NCBI GenBank assembly: GCA_964636685.1 | Contig: CAZWUK010000034.1 | Location: forward strand, 1 to 23,392 | Reading direction: 5' to 3' | DNA: 23,392 nucleotides | DNA from: CAZWUK01 sp964636685 | Lineage (GTDB): Bacteria; Bacillota; Clostridia; Christensenellales; CAG-138 | Shown: positions 6,459 through 13,042 of the stretch, in pieces | Numbering within the stretch: position 1 is the stretch's first letter | Layout of the letters: each line of letters starts with the position of its first letter | Notes under the pieces: model-generated | The model's database searches: none | Told to the model about the DNA's origin: nothing | What the model saw: only the letters and a program-made list of their open reading frames with translations | Made by a program: the position numbers and the translations under genes

Positions 6459-7744
6459 AAAAGACTTTGCCGGCATGGCTCATCTTAACGCTTATCGCTG
6501 CGGTAGCAGGCGTGCTTCTCGGCTTTACGAACGGCGTCACAAAGCCCGTCATCGAGGCAAACGCCCTCAAGGCTTCGGACGCGGAACGCTATGCCGTCTA
6601 CGCGGAGGCGGACAGCTTCCGGGTCGTGGAGCTTTCCGAAAACGCGGCTGTGGATGCCTGCTTTGAAGCGGTCAAAGGCAACGAGGTCGTAGGGCACGTC
6701 GCCAAGATCACCGTCAAGGGCTACGGCGGCGATATTGAGATTTTGGTCGGTTTGACCAACGATAACGTCATCACCGGCATCAGCGTGGGCGGCGCCAATT
6801 TTGCCGAAACCGCCGGACTTGGCGCGCGCACCAAAGACCCCGAATTTACCGGCCAGTTCTCCGGCATCACCGCACCGGCGGCGCTGGGTGAAAACGTCGA
6901 TTCCATCGCCGGCGCCTCCATCAGCTCCGGCGCGGTCGTCTCGGGCGTGAACAAAGCCGTCAAATACATCAACAACATCGGCAACGAAGAAGAGCAAGGT
7001 CTGTTCTACGGCGTTGTTCCGGGAGCTGTCACCTCGACCGAGCTGCCGCACGACGATACCGTGGATGCAGCCTACAAGGTCGAGGGCGGCTATGTGGTGC
7101 TCGTTTCCGTAACCGGCTTCCACGGGCCTATCCACGTCTATGTCGGACTGGATGAAGCGGGCGTCGTCACAGGCGTCGCCATCGACGAAAACGACTTCAA
7201 CGAAACCGCAGGTCTGGGCGAACGTGTGCTGGAGCCTGCATATCTTGCGCAGTATATTGGTTTGACCGGAATTATCGGCGTCAACCCCGGTGAAGCGGAC
7301 GCAACGGCTTCCGCGACCGGTACGGCAGATGCAGCAAGCGCCGCAACCGGCGAAACCGTGGACGCGACGTCCTCCGCGACCGGCGAAAGCGACGAGGCGG
7401 ACGACGACAAGGACGACAAGGACGACGATCACGACGATAAAGACGACGGTCATGGCGATAAGGACGGCGATCACGCGGACGCCGCAGCTTCGGCAACCGC
7501 CGTCACCGCTTCTGCCGATGCAACCACCGCCGCAACCGGCGAAAACGCCTCCTCTGCCACCGCTGCGGCGACTTCTCCCGACGCGGCTGGCGCGGATGCC
7601 GCAAGCTCCGCCAGCACGGTTGTAGAGACGATCGACGGCGCGGGCGCGTGGATTGACGGCGTCAGCGGCGCGACCATCAGCTCCACCGCCGTGACCAAGG
7701 CGGTCAATGCAGCCATTGCCTTTGTGCTCTCGCTGCTGTCCTGA
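6455..7744 (+). CDS. RnfG-like protein with two FMN-binding domains and a long low-complexity insertion
   Basis: A 429-residue protein. An N-terminal membrane helix (about 8-24) resembles the RnfG anchor. FMN-binding domain 1 (about 75-170) has the family's ETAGLGA segment and ends DSIAGASISS, where Ser155 replaces the usual flavin-linked Thr. Domain 2 (about 205-420) has NETAGLGERV, then a stretch of about 120 residues (277-395) rich in Ala/Thr/Ser with a central Asp/Lys/His-rich block (about 313-341), then the canonical DGVSGATISSTAV with T407 as predicted flavin site. The insertion separates the domain body from its own flavinylation motif, which is odd. The protein ends in a hydrophobic segment. 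It overlaps the previous gene by 4 bases. It is outside the context of a full rnf operon, so an Rnf complex is unlikely here. Confidence 0.87.
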   Translation: MKKTLPAWLILTLIAAVAGVLLGFTNGVTKPVIEANALKASDAERYAVYAEADSFRVVELSENAAVDACFEAVKGNEVVGHVAKITVKGYGGDIEILVGLTNDNVITGISVGGANFAETAGLGARTKDPEFTGQFSGITAPAALGENVDSIAGASISSGAVVSGVNKAVKYINNIGNEEEQGLFYGVVPGAVTSTELPHDDTVDAAYKVEGGYVVLVSVTGFHGPIHVYVGLDEAGVVTGVAIDENDFNETAGLGERVLEPAYLAQYIGLTGIIGVNPGEADATASATGTADAASAATGETVDATSSATGESDEADDDKDDKDDDHDDKDDGHGDKDGDHADAAASATAVTASADATTAATGENASSATAAATSPDAAGADAASSASTVVETIDGAGAWIDGVSGATISSTAVTKAVNAAIAFVLSLLS

Positions 7745-7802
7745 CAAGCTTATTACGGCTCTGCCGAATAAGAAATAAATTCAATGCATCATAGAGGTCC
7801 CT

Positions 7803-8894
7803 ATGAAAAAACTCATTGCCCTCGCACTGTGCCTGGTTATGGCAATGTCCCTCTTTGCCGGCTGCAAAAAGGCCGTTGAAGAGCCTGTTGTTACCGAAGC
7901 GCCCGTCGTGACGGATGCGCCCGCAACGGAACTGGAAGCCACCGAAGAACCCGCGCCGGAAGCCGCTGCCGCCAAAACCGGCATCGCCATCGTGACCGGC
8001 GTTTCCGGCTCTACCGCAGCAGGTGAAGAAGACGGCGCCGCCAAGACCGAAGCCACCGTCGTCGCCGTCACCGTTGACGCAAACGGCGTGATTACGGGCT
8101 GCACGATCGATTCTCTCCAGGCGACCATTAACTTCTCCAAGGAAGGCAAGCTCACCACGGACGCCGCGACAGCAGCCTTCCCCACCAAGCAAGAGCTGGG
8201 CGCCAGCTACGGCATGGCCGCAGCTTCCGCCATTGGCAAGGAATGGAACGAGCAGGTTGACGCGCTGGCCGCTTACTGCATCGGCAAGACCATTGACGAA
8301 GTCAAGGGCATGGCCCTCACCGAGAGCATGACGCCCGCGGATGCCGACCTCGCCGCAGGCTGCACCATCCATGTGACCGGTCTGATCGACGCGATTGCCA
8401 AAGCAGTTGAAAACGCGCAGGAGCTGGGCGCTTCCACGACCGATAAGGTCGGTCTCGCCGCCGTCACCGGCATGAGCAAGTCCAAGGACGCCGCTGCGGA
8501 TGCAGAGGGCGTTGCACAGGCTTACTCCACCTATGCCGCCGTCACCGTGAATGCAGAAGGCAAGATCACCAGCTGCATCATCGACGCGGTACAGGCCAAC
8601 GTGAAGTTTGACGCCGCCGGCGCTATCACGAACGACATCGCCGCCGCCGTCGCCACCAAGAACGAGCTGGGTGCGGCTTACGGCATGGCCGCCGCTTCCG
8701 CCATCGGCAAGGAATGGAACGAGCAGGCTGCCGCATTTGCAGCATACTGCGTCGGCAAGACCGCTGACGAAGTGTCCGCCACCGCGCTGGATGAAACTGG
8801 TCTTGCTGCTGACGCCGACCTCATCGCTTCTGTCACCATCCATGTGGGCGACTTCATGAGCGTTGTGGCAAAGGCCGTTGCCAACGCCAAATAA
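7803..8894 (+). CDS. PplA-like lipoprotein with two tandem domains
   Basis: A 363-residue lipoprotein with a clear signal peptide and lipobox LFAGC (C21), then an acidic Pro/Thr/Glu linker (about 22-57) and two homologous domains (about 60-205 and 216-362). Both repeat the segments TK[QN]ELGA.YGMAAASAIG, KEWNEQ, and ADL..[GS].TIHV. This arrangement resembles PplA-type flavinylated lipoproteins of Firmicutes. I see no D-x-x-[ST]-G-A-T motif, so covalent flavin binding is uncertain. The upstream gap is 58 bases with no clear promoter; AGAGGT lies about 4 bases before the ATG. A strong hairpin follows the gene. The high-Ala, low-Cys composition and the abundant-lipoprotein style suggest high expression, which is inference. 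Confidence 0.82.
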   Translation: MKKLIALALCLVMAMSLFAGCKKAVEEPVVTEAPVVTDAPATELEATEEPAPEAAAAKTGIAIVTGVSGSTAAGEEDGAAKTEATVVAVTVDANGVITGCTIDSLQATINFSKEGKLTTDAATAAFPTKQELGASYGMAAASAIGKEWNEQVDALAAYCIGKTIDEVKGMALTESMTPADADLAAGCTIHVTGLIDAIAKAVENAQELGASTTDKVGLAAVTGMSKSKDAAADAEGVAQAYSTYAAVTVNAEGKITSCIIDAVQANVKFDAAGAITNDIAAAVATKNELGAAYGMAAASAIGKEWNEQAAAFAAYCVGKTADEVSATALDETGLAADADLIASVTIHVGDFMSVVAKAVANAK

Positions 8895-8914
8895 GTCCTG
8901 AACCGACTTGTAAA

Positions 8915-8955
8915 GAAGCCCGAAACGTGAAATAATGTTTCGGGCTTCTATTTTA
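8915..8955 (+). terminator. Terminator or attenuator between the PplA-like gene and apbE
   Basis: A 12-bp perfect stem (GAAGCCCGAAAC / GTTTCGGGCTTC, 8915-8926 and 8937-8948) is followed by TATTTTAT. It lies 20 bases after the upstream stop and only 25 bases before the apbE start, so it probably reduces rather than abolishes apbE transcription. Confidence 0.85.
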
Positions 8956-8973
8956 TACAAAAGGGGTTTTACC

Positions 8974-10053
8974 GTGAAAAAAATCACCGTGCTGCTTACG
9001 GCGCTTATCCTTGCGCTCAGCTCCGTTTTCACCGGCTGTCAAAAAAAGGACGTCGCGGCGGAGTCTACGGCCGATCCCGCCATGCACCGGTATGAGGGCA
9101 GCTTTATCGACGTATTTGACACCGTTACAAAGCTTGTGCTCTACGCGCCGGACGAAGATACTGCGTCCGCGCTTGTAGACGAGGTGCATGCGCTTTTGCG
9201 CGACTATCATACGCTGTTTGACATTTACAACGCCTACGACGGCGTGAACAATATCAAGACCGTCAATGACAACGCGGGCGTCGCCCCGGTCAAGGTCGAT
9301 CAAAAGCTGATCGACCTTGTGGCATACGCCAAGGAGATGTACACCCTGACCTCCGGCAAAATGAACATCGCCTTCGGCAGTGTGCTGCGCATTTGGCACA
9401 ACTATCGCGAGGCGGGCATTGACGATCCCGAAAACGCGGCTCTGCCGCCCATGGACGATTTGACCCAAGCCGCCGCGCACTGTAATATCGACGATGTGAT
9501 CGTTGATGAAGACGCCTCCACGATCTATCTTGCCGATCCCGCCATGTCGCTCGACGTCGGCGCCATCGCAAAGGGCTATGCCGCCCAAAAGGTCGTAGAG
9601 GGATTGGTCGATCAGGGTGTGACGGATCTGCTGCTCTCCGTTGGCGGCAACGTCTGCGGCATTGGCAGCCGCACAGACGGTACGCCGTGGAAGGTCGGCG
9701 TCCAAAGCCCCGATCTTTCCAGCAGCGACTACCTGTGCTATCTTGCGGTAAAGGATACCAATCTCGTCACGAGCGGAAGCTATCAGCGTTACTACACGGT
9801 GAACGGGAATATCTACCATCACATCATCGACCCCGTCACGCTGATGCCGGCGACCTATTTTGTCTCCGTCTCCGTCCTTGCGCCGGATTCGGGACTGGCG
9901 GACGCGCTCTCAACGGCGCTGTTTAACATGCCGCTGACCGACGGGCAGGCGTTTGTCGCGTCCCTTGAAAACGTGGAGGTTCTCTGGGTCGCGCCGGACG
10001 GCACGCAGACCATGAGCGACGGGTTTGCCGCCTATCTCCTCGAGAACCCGTAA
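8974..10053 (+). CDS. apbE: FAD:protein FMN transferase (ApbE), lipoprotein
   Basis: A 359-residue protein that transfers the FMN part of FAD onto Thr/Ser of FMN-binding proteins outside the membrane, using Mg2+. It has a signal peptide with lipobox FTGC (C22). Family motifs seen: FDTVTKLVLY (48-57), LTSGKMNIAFGSVLRIW (125-141), SLDVGAIAKGYAAQ (192-205), LLSVGGNVCGIGSR (220-233), VTSGSYQRYY (265-274), HIIDP (283-287) and ADALSTALF (309-317). The start is the GTG at 8974, with AAGGGG 7 bases upstream and a proper signal peptide; an upstream ATG at 8935 would begin inside the terminator hairpin and is unlikely. Its substrates are most plausibly the FMN-binding proteins encoded just upstream. 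Confidence 0.93.
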   Translation: MKKITVLLTALILALSSVFTGCQKKDVAAESTADPAMHRYEGSFIDVFDTVTKLVLYAPDEDTASALVDEVHALLRDYHTLFDIYNAYDGVNNIKTVNDNAGVAPVKVDQKLIDLVAYAKEMYTLTSGKMNIAFGSVLRIWHNYREAGIDDPENAALPPMDDLTQAAAHCNIDDVIVDEDASTIYLADPAMSLDVGAIAKGYAAQKVVEGLVDQGVTDLLLSVGGNVCGIGSRTDGTPWKVGVQSPDLSSSDYLCYLAVKDTNLVTSGSYQRYYTVNGNIYHHIIDPVTLMPATYFVSVSVLAPDSGLADALSTALFNMPLTDGQAFVASLENVEVLWVAPDGTQTMSDGFAAYLLENP

Positions 10054-10088
10054 CGCTGCGCGTTTTTACCTGTTACATCGGAGGCGCC

Positions 10089-10628
10089 ATGGAAATCGGT
10101 TATACGATCCCGCTGCAAAAATATCTGCACACCGGCGCGCTCCCGTATGGCGCGGTATCCGACCGCCGCTTTTTATGGGACGCGCACGTAATTTCCCTTT
10201 ACGGCGCCGCTTCGCTGCTGCTTGTCCATTGCAGCAGCCGCTACACCGTTGTGCTGTATTCTCCGAGCCACGCCGCGTGGCGGGACATCGACGCGCTTGC
10301 CGTGGACGCGATCCGCAAAAGTCTGTTGGCGGAAGGGATTCCAAGCGCTGTCGTATCCGGTTATCTTACCGCATGCGACGCCGCCCGTCCTATGCGCACC
10401 CGCACCCACGGTCGGCGCGAGGTGGCATTTTTAAACCGTGCTTGGGAATATGTTGCGGCAAGCGACGCGCTGACGGATCGCGCGGCCGTGTTGCAAGACG
10501 CGCTGCGCATCCACGTCAACGATGAGATCTGCCACTGCGCGGGGTACGATGGCTATGGAACGCCCCGAGAACGGTTGCATGCGGATTTGCACCCATTTTA
10601 TTGTGACAACGAAGGAGCTGCTTTATGA
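10089..10628 (+). CDS. Probable DUF6933 family protein
   Basis: A 179-residue cytoplasmic protein without membrane segments. The pattern of a short N-terminal start (TIPLQKYL), a WDAHVISL segment, SSRYTVVLYSP, and a later RREVAFLNRAWEYV helix resembles DUF6933 proteins, whose function is unknown. This assignment is from memory of the family pattern and is moderate. GGAGG lies 5 bases before the ATG. It follows apbE after 35 bases and overlaps the DUF896 gene by 4 bases, so it is in the same operon, although a link to flavin chemistry is not evident. Confidence 0.75.
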   Translation: MEIGYTIPLQKYLHTGALPYGAVSDRRFLWDAHVISLYGAASLLLVHCSSRYTVVLYSPSHAAWRDIDALAVDAIRKSLLAEGIPSAVVSGYLTACDAARPMRTRTHGRREVAFLNRAWEYVAASDALTDRAAVLQDALRIHVNDEICHCAGYDGYGTPRERLHADLHPFYCDNEGAAL

Positions 10629-10870
10629 ATGATCTTGAGATTGCGCGCATCAATGCGCTGGCGAAGAAATCCCGCACGCCCGAGGGGTTGACCGAGGCGG
10701 AAAAGGCGGAGCAGCAGACGCTGCGCGCAGCCTATATCGCAGCCTTTCGCGAAAGTCTGAAATCACAGCTGGACAGCACCATAGTCGTCGAGCCGGACGG
10801 CACACGGCATCGCCTCTCCTCTACTTCTTTCTCGGGAGAGAAAGAAGTGGGCAAGAAAGAGCCGAGATAA
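10625..10870 (+). CDS. DUF896 (YnzC-like) small protein with a repeat-encoded tail
   Basis: An 81-residue protein. Residues 1-62 are a typical DUF896 protein: IARINALAKKSRTPEGLTEA, the following EKAEQQTLRAAYIAAFRESL and KSQLDSTIVVEPDGTRHRL. The family forms a short helical hairpin; a precise role is not settled. It overlaps the previous gene by 4 bases. The last 17 or so codons lie in the first unit of the 93-bp repeat array, so the charged tail (GEKEVGKKEPR) is probably not ancestral. Confidence 0.85.
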   Translation: MNDLEIARINALAKKSRTPEGLTEAEKAEQQTLRAAYIAAFRESLKSQLDSTIVVEPDGTRHRLSSTSFSGEKEVGKKEPR

Positions 10871-11197
10871 CTCATTCTTTTGTAATAACCCACCCTTTTT
10901 TGCAGGCGTTTTGAGGTTCTCTGTCGGGGGAGAAAGAAGTAGGCAAGAAAGAGCCGAGATAACTCATTCTTTTGTAATAACCCCACCCTTTTTTGCAGGC
11001 GTTTTGAGGTTCTCTGTCGGAGGAGAAAGAAGTAAGCAAGAAAGAGCCGAGATCACTCATTCTTTTGTAATAACCCCACCCTTTTTTGCAGGCGTTTTGA
11101 GGTTCTCTGTCGGAGGAGAAAGAAGTAAGCAAGAAAGAGCCGAGATCACTCATTCTTTTGTAATAACCCCACCTTTTTTGCAGGCGTTTTGGGGTTC
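10830..11197. repeat. Four-copy 92-93 bp tandem repeat array
   Basis: The marker AAAGAAGT recurs at 10841, 10933, 11026 and 11119, giving periods of 92, 93 and 93 bases. Units share AAGAAAGAGCCGAGAT, CTCATTCTTTTGTAATAACC and GCAGGCGTTTTG. Units 3 and 4 agree most closely (GATCAC, GTAAGC), against GATAAC in units 1 and 2, which suggests recent duplication. The first unit begins with an 11-bp perfect inverted repeat (10823-10833 with 10838-10848). Both strands stay open through most of the array because the period is divisible by three. I see no start site or codon signature for a real protein, so I treat it as non-coding repeat DNA. Confidence 0.9.
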
Positions 11198-11203
11198 TTT
11201 ATT

Positions 11204-11249
11204 GCAAAAGGAGATCGCTTTATAAAAGGTGATCTCCCTTGCTTTTTAT
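11204..11249 (+). terminator. Probable bidirectional terminator between convergent operons
   Basis: The stem GCAAAAGGAGATC / GATCTCCCTTGC (11204-11216 and 11231-11242, with one bulge) is followed by TTTTTATT on the plus strand. On the minus strand the same stem ends in TTTT. It closes the apbE-DUF896 operon and probably the ABC exporter operon. Confidence 0.82.
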
Positions 11250-11269
11250 TGGAATGATTTTTGTTTGTA

Positions 11270-13042
11270 TCAACCGGCGCTGGGTTCAAACTGGCTGTTG
11301 TAGAGCGCGGCATAGAAGCCGTTTTTTCGCATCAGCGCAGCATGGCTGCCCTGCTCGATGATCTTCCCGTCCTTCATCACGAGGATGACGTCCGCTTCCC
11401 GGATCGTGGACAGGCGGTGCGCCACGATAAAGCTCGTGCGCCCCTGCATCATCGTCGAAAACGCGGACTGAATGCTTAGCTCGGTACGCGTGTCGATGCT
11501 GCTCGTCGCCTCATCGAGAATCAGCATCGGCGGCAGGCACAGCATCACGCGCGCAATGCACAACAGCTGCTTTTGTCCCTGACTGAGGTTGCCGCCGTCC
11601 TCATGGATCACGGTATCGTAGCCCTGCGGCAAGCGCTTGATGAAGCTGTGCGCATGCGCCGCCTTTGCCGCCGTGACGATCTGCTCCTCGGTTGCGTCTG
11701 GTCGCCCATACGCGATGTTCTCGCGGATCGTGCCCTGCTTGAGCCAGGTATCCTGCAACACCATGCCGTAGCTTTTGCGCAGCGAGCGCCGCGTGACGTT
11801 TCGAATATCCTTGCCCGCGACCGAGATGCTGCCGCGGTTGACGTCATAGAAGCGCATCAGCAGGTTGATGAGCGTTGTCTTGCCGCAGCCGGTGGGCCCG
11901 ACGATCGCCACGCGCATACCTGGCTGCACCGAAAGCGAAAGATCCTCTATGAGCTTTTGCTCCGGCGTGTAGGAAAACGCGACGTTTTGCAGCTCCACGC
12001 GCCCGTCCGGCACAAGCTCTGCCGCTTCCTTTGGCGTTTCGGGTTCGTTTTCTTCATCGAGCAGTTCAAATACCCTTGCCGCGCACGCCAGCGCGTTCTG
12101 CAATTCCGTAATCACGCCGGAGATCTCGTTAAACGGCTTTGTGTACTGATTGGCATAGCTCAAAAAGCAGCTCAGCTGTCCCACGGTGATTCCGCCGGAA
12201 ACAGCGCTCAAGGCGCCCGCAACGCCCACGCCCGCATACACGATGCTGTTGACAAAGCGCGTAGCGGGATTTGTGATGCTGCTGAAGAAGATCGCCTGCA
12301 TGCTGACCTTTTGCAGCCTGCCGTTGATCTCGTCAAACCGGCGTTGGCTGCTGCGCTCCTGCCCAAACGCCTGCACCACGGACTGTCCCTCGATCATTTC
12401 GTTGACATACGCGGTCTGTTCGCCGCGCACCGCGCTCTGCGACTGAAAATACCGATAGGTTTTCTTGGCAATAAACGCCGCCACAACAAGGCTCAACGGC
12501 GTAATACAGACCACCACCAGCGTCACCGACACATCCACATACAGCATAAAGCACAGTGTGCCGACGATGGTCAAAACGCCGGTGAACAGCTGTGTAAAGC
12601 CCATCAAAAGCCCATCGGAGAACGTGTCTACGTCGGTGATCGTGCGGCTGACCAAATCGCCGGAGGCGTGGCTGTCCAGATAGGACAGCGGCAGCCGCTG
12701 TATTTTTTCAATCGCGTCGTTACGAAGATCGCGCGATACGCAAAACGCCATACGGTTGTTGCACACGCCCAGCAGCCACTGGCAGATGCCCGTCACCGCC
12801 GCCACAATGGCGATCCATTGCACAATGGAGAGTACGCGCGAAAAATCCACCGCGCCCGCGCGCACCATCGCGTCGATCGCGTTGCCGCAGAGAATCGGCA
12901 CAAGCAGCTGGGTCGCAACGCTGACTGCCGCAAGCAAAAGGCTTGCAAACAGCAGTCCCCAATAGGGACGAATCCTTTTGAGCACGCGGTCGAGCGTATC
13001 TTTTTGGGCGGATGGCGGCAGCATCTTTTTCTTGGTTTCCAT
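11270..13042 (-). CDS. ABC exporter half-transporter with intact catalytic site
   Basis: A 590-residue fusion of a six-helix exporter membrane domain (about 20-315) with an ATPase domain. The ATPase has Walker A GPTGCGKT (382-389), a Q loop at MVLQDTWL, signature LSQGQ (486-490), Walker B LILDEATSS with catalytic E511, and switch His542 in VAHR. It pairs with the upstream gene's product, whose ATPase site is degenerate, giving a BmrCD/EfrAB/TM287-288-like heterodimer for drugs or lipid-like compounds; the substrate is unknown. The start is ATG 13042, which overlaps the upstream stop (TGATG). A GTG one codon earlier (13045) would give a 4-base overlap and is equally possible. Confidence 0.92.
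   Translation of the reverse strand: METKKKMLPPSAQKDTLDRVLKRIRPYWGLLFASLLLAAVSVATQLLVPILCGNAIDAMVRAGAVDFSRVLSIVQWIAIVAAVTGICQWLLGVCNNRMAFCVSRDLRNDAIEKIQRLPLSYLDSHASGDLVSRTITDVDTFSDGLLMGFTQLFTGVLTIVGTLCFMLYVDVSVTLVVVCITPLSLVVAAFIAKKTYRYFQSQSAVRGEQTAYVNEMIEGQSVVQAFGQERSSQRRFDEINGRLQKVSMQAIFFSSITNPATRFVNSIVYAGVGVAGALSAVSGGITVGQLSCFLSYANQYTKPFNEISGVITELQNALACAARVFELLDEENEPETPKEAAELVPDGRVELQNVAFSYTPEQKLIEDLSLSVQPGMRVAIVGPTGCGKTTLINLLMRFYDVNRGSISVAGKDIRNVTRRSLRKSYGMVLQDTWLKQGTIRENIAYGRPDATEEQIVTAAKAAHAHSFIKRLPQGYDTVIHEDGGNLSQGQKQLLCIARVMLCLPPMLILDEATSSIDTRTELSIQSAFSTMMQGRTSFIVAHRLSTIREADVILVMKDGKIIEQGSHAALMRKNGFYAALYNSQFEPSAG

Noticed and set aside
6485..7747. 420-codon minus-strand frame opposite the RnfG-like gene
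   Set aside because: It is a shadow of a high-GC gene; the plus frame has FMN-binding motifs, a ribosome site and coupled neighbours.
7704..9032. 442-codon minus-strand frame opposite the PplA-like lipoprotein gene
   Set aside because: It spans a clear plus-strand lipoprotein gene and terminator; the Gly/Val/His-rich sequence has no family signature.
4274..10053. An Rnf or Nqr respiratory complex
   Set aside because: Only an RnfG-like part is present; no RnfA, B, C, D or E homologues are visible.
10732..11153. Minus-strand frames with a repeating SDLGSFLLTSFSS peptide
   Set aside because: They come from the 93-bp repeat array read in a frame kept open by its period; there is no ribosome site and the first one runs antisense into the DUF896 gene.
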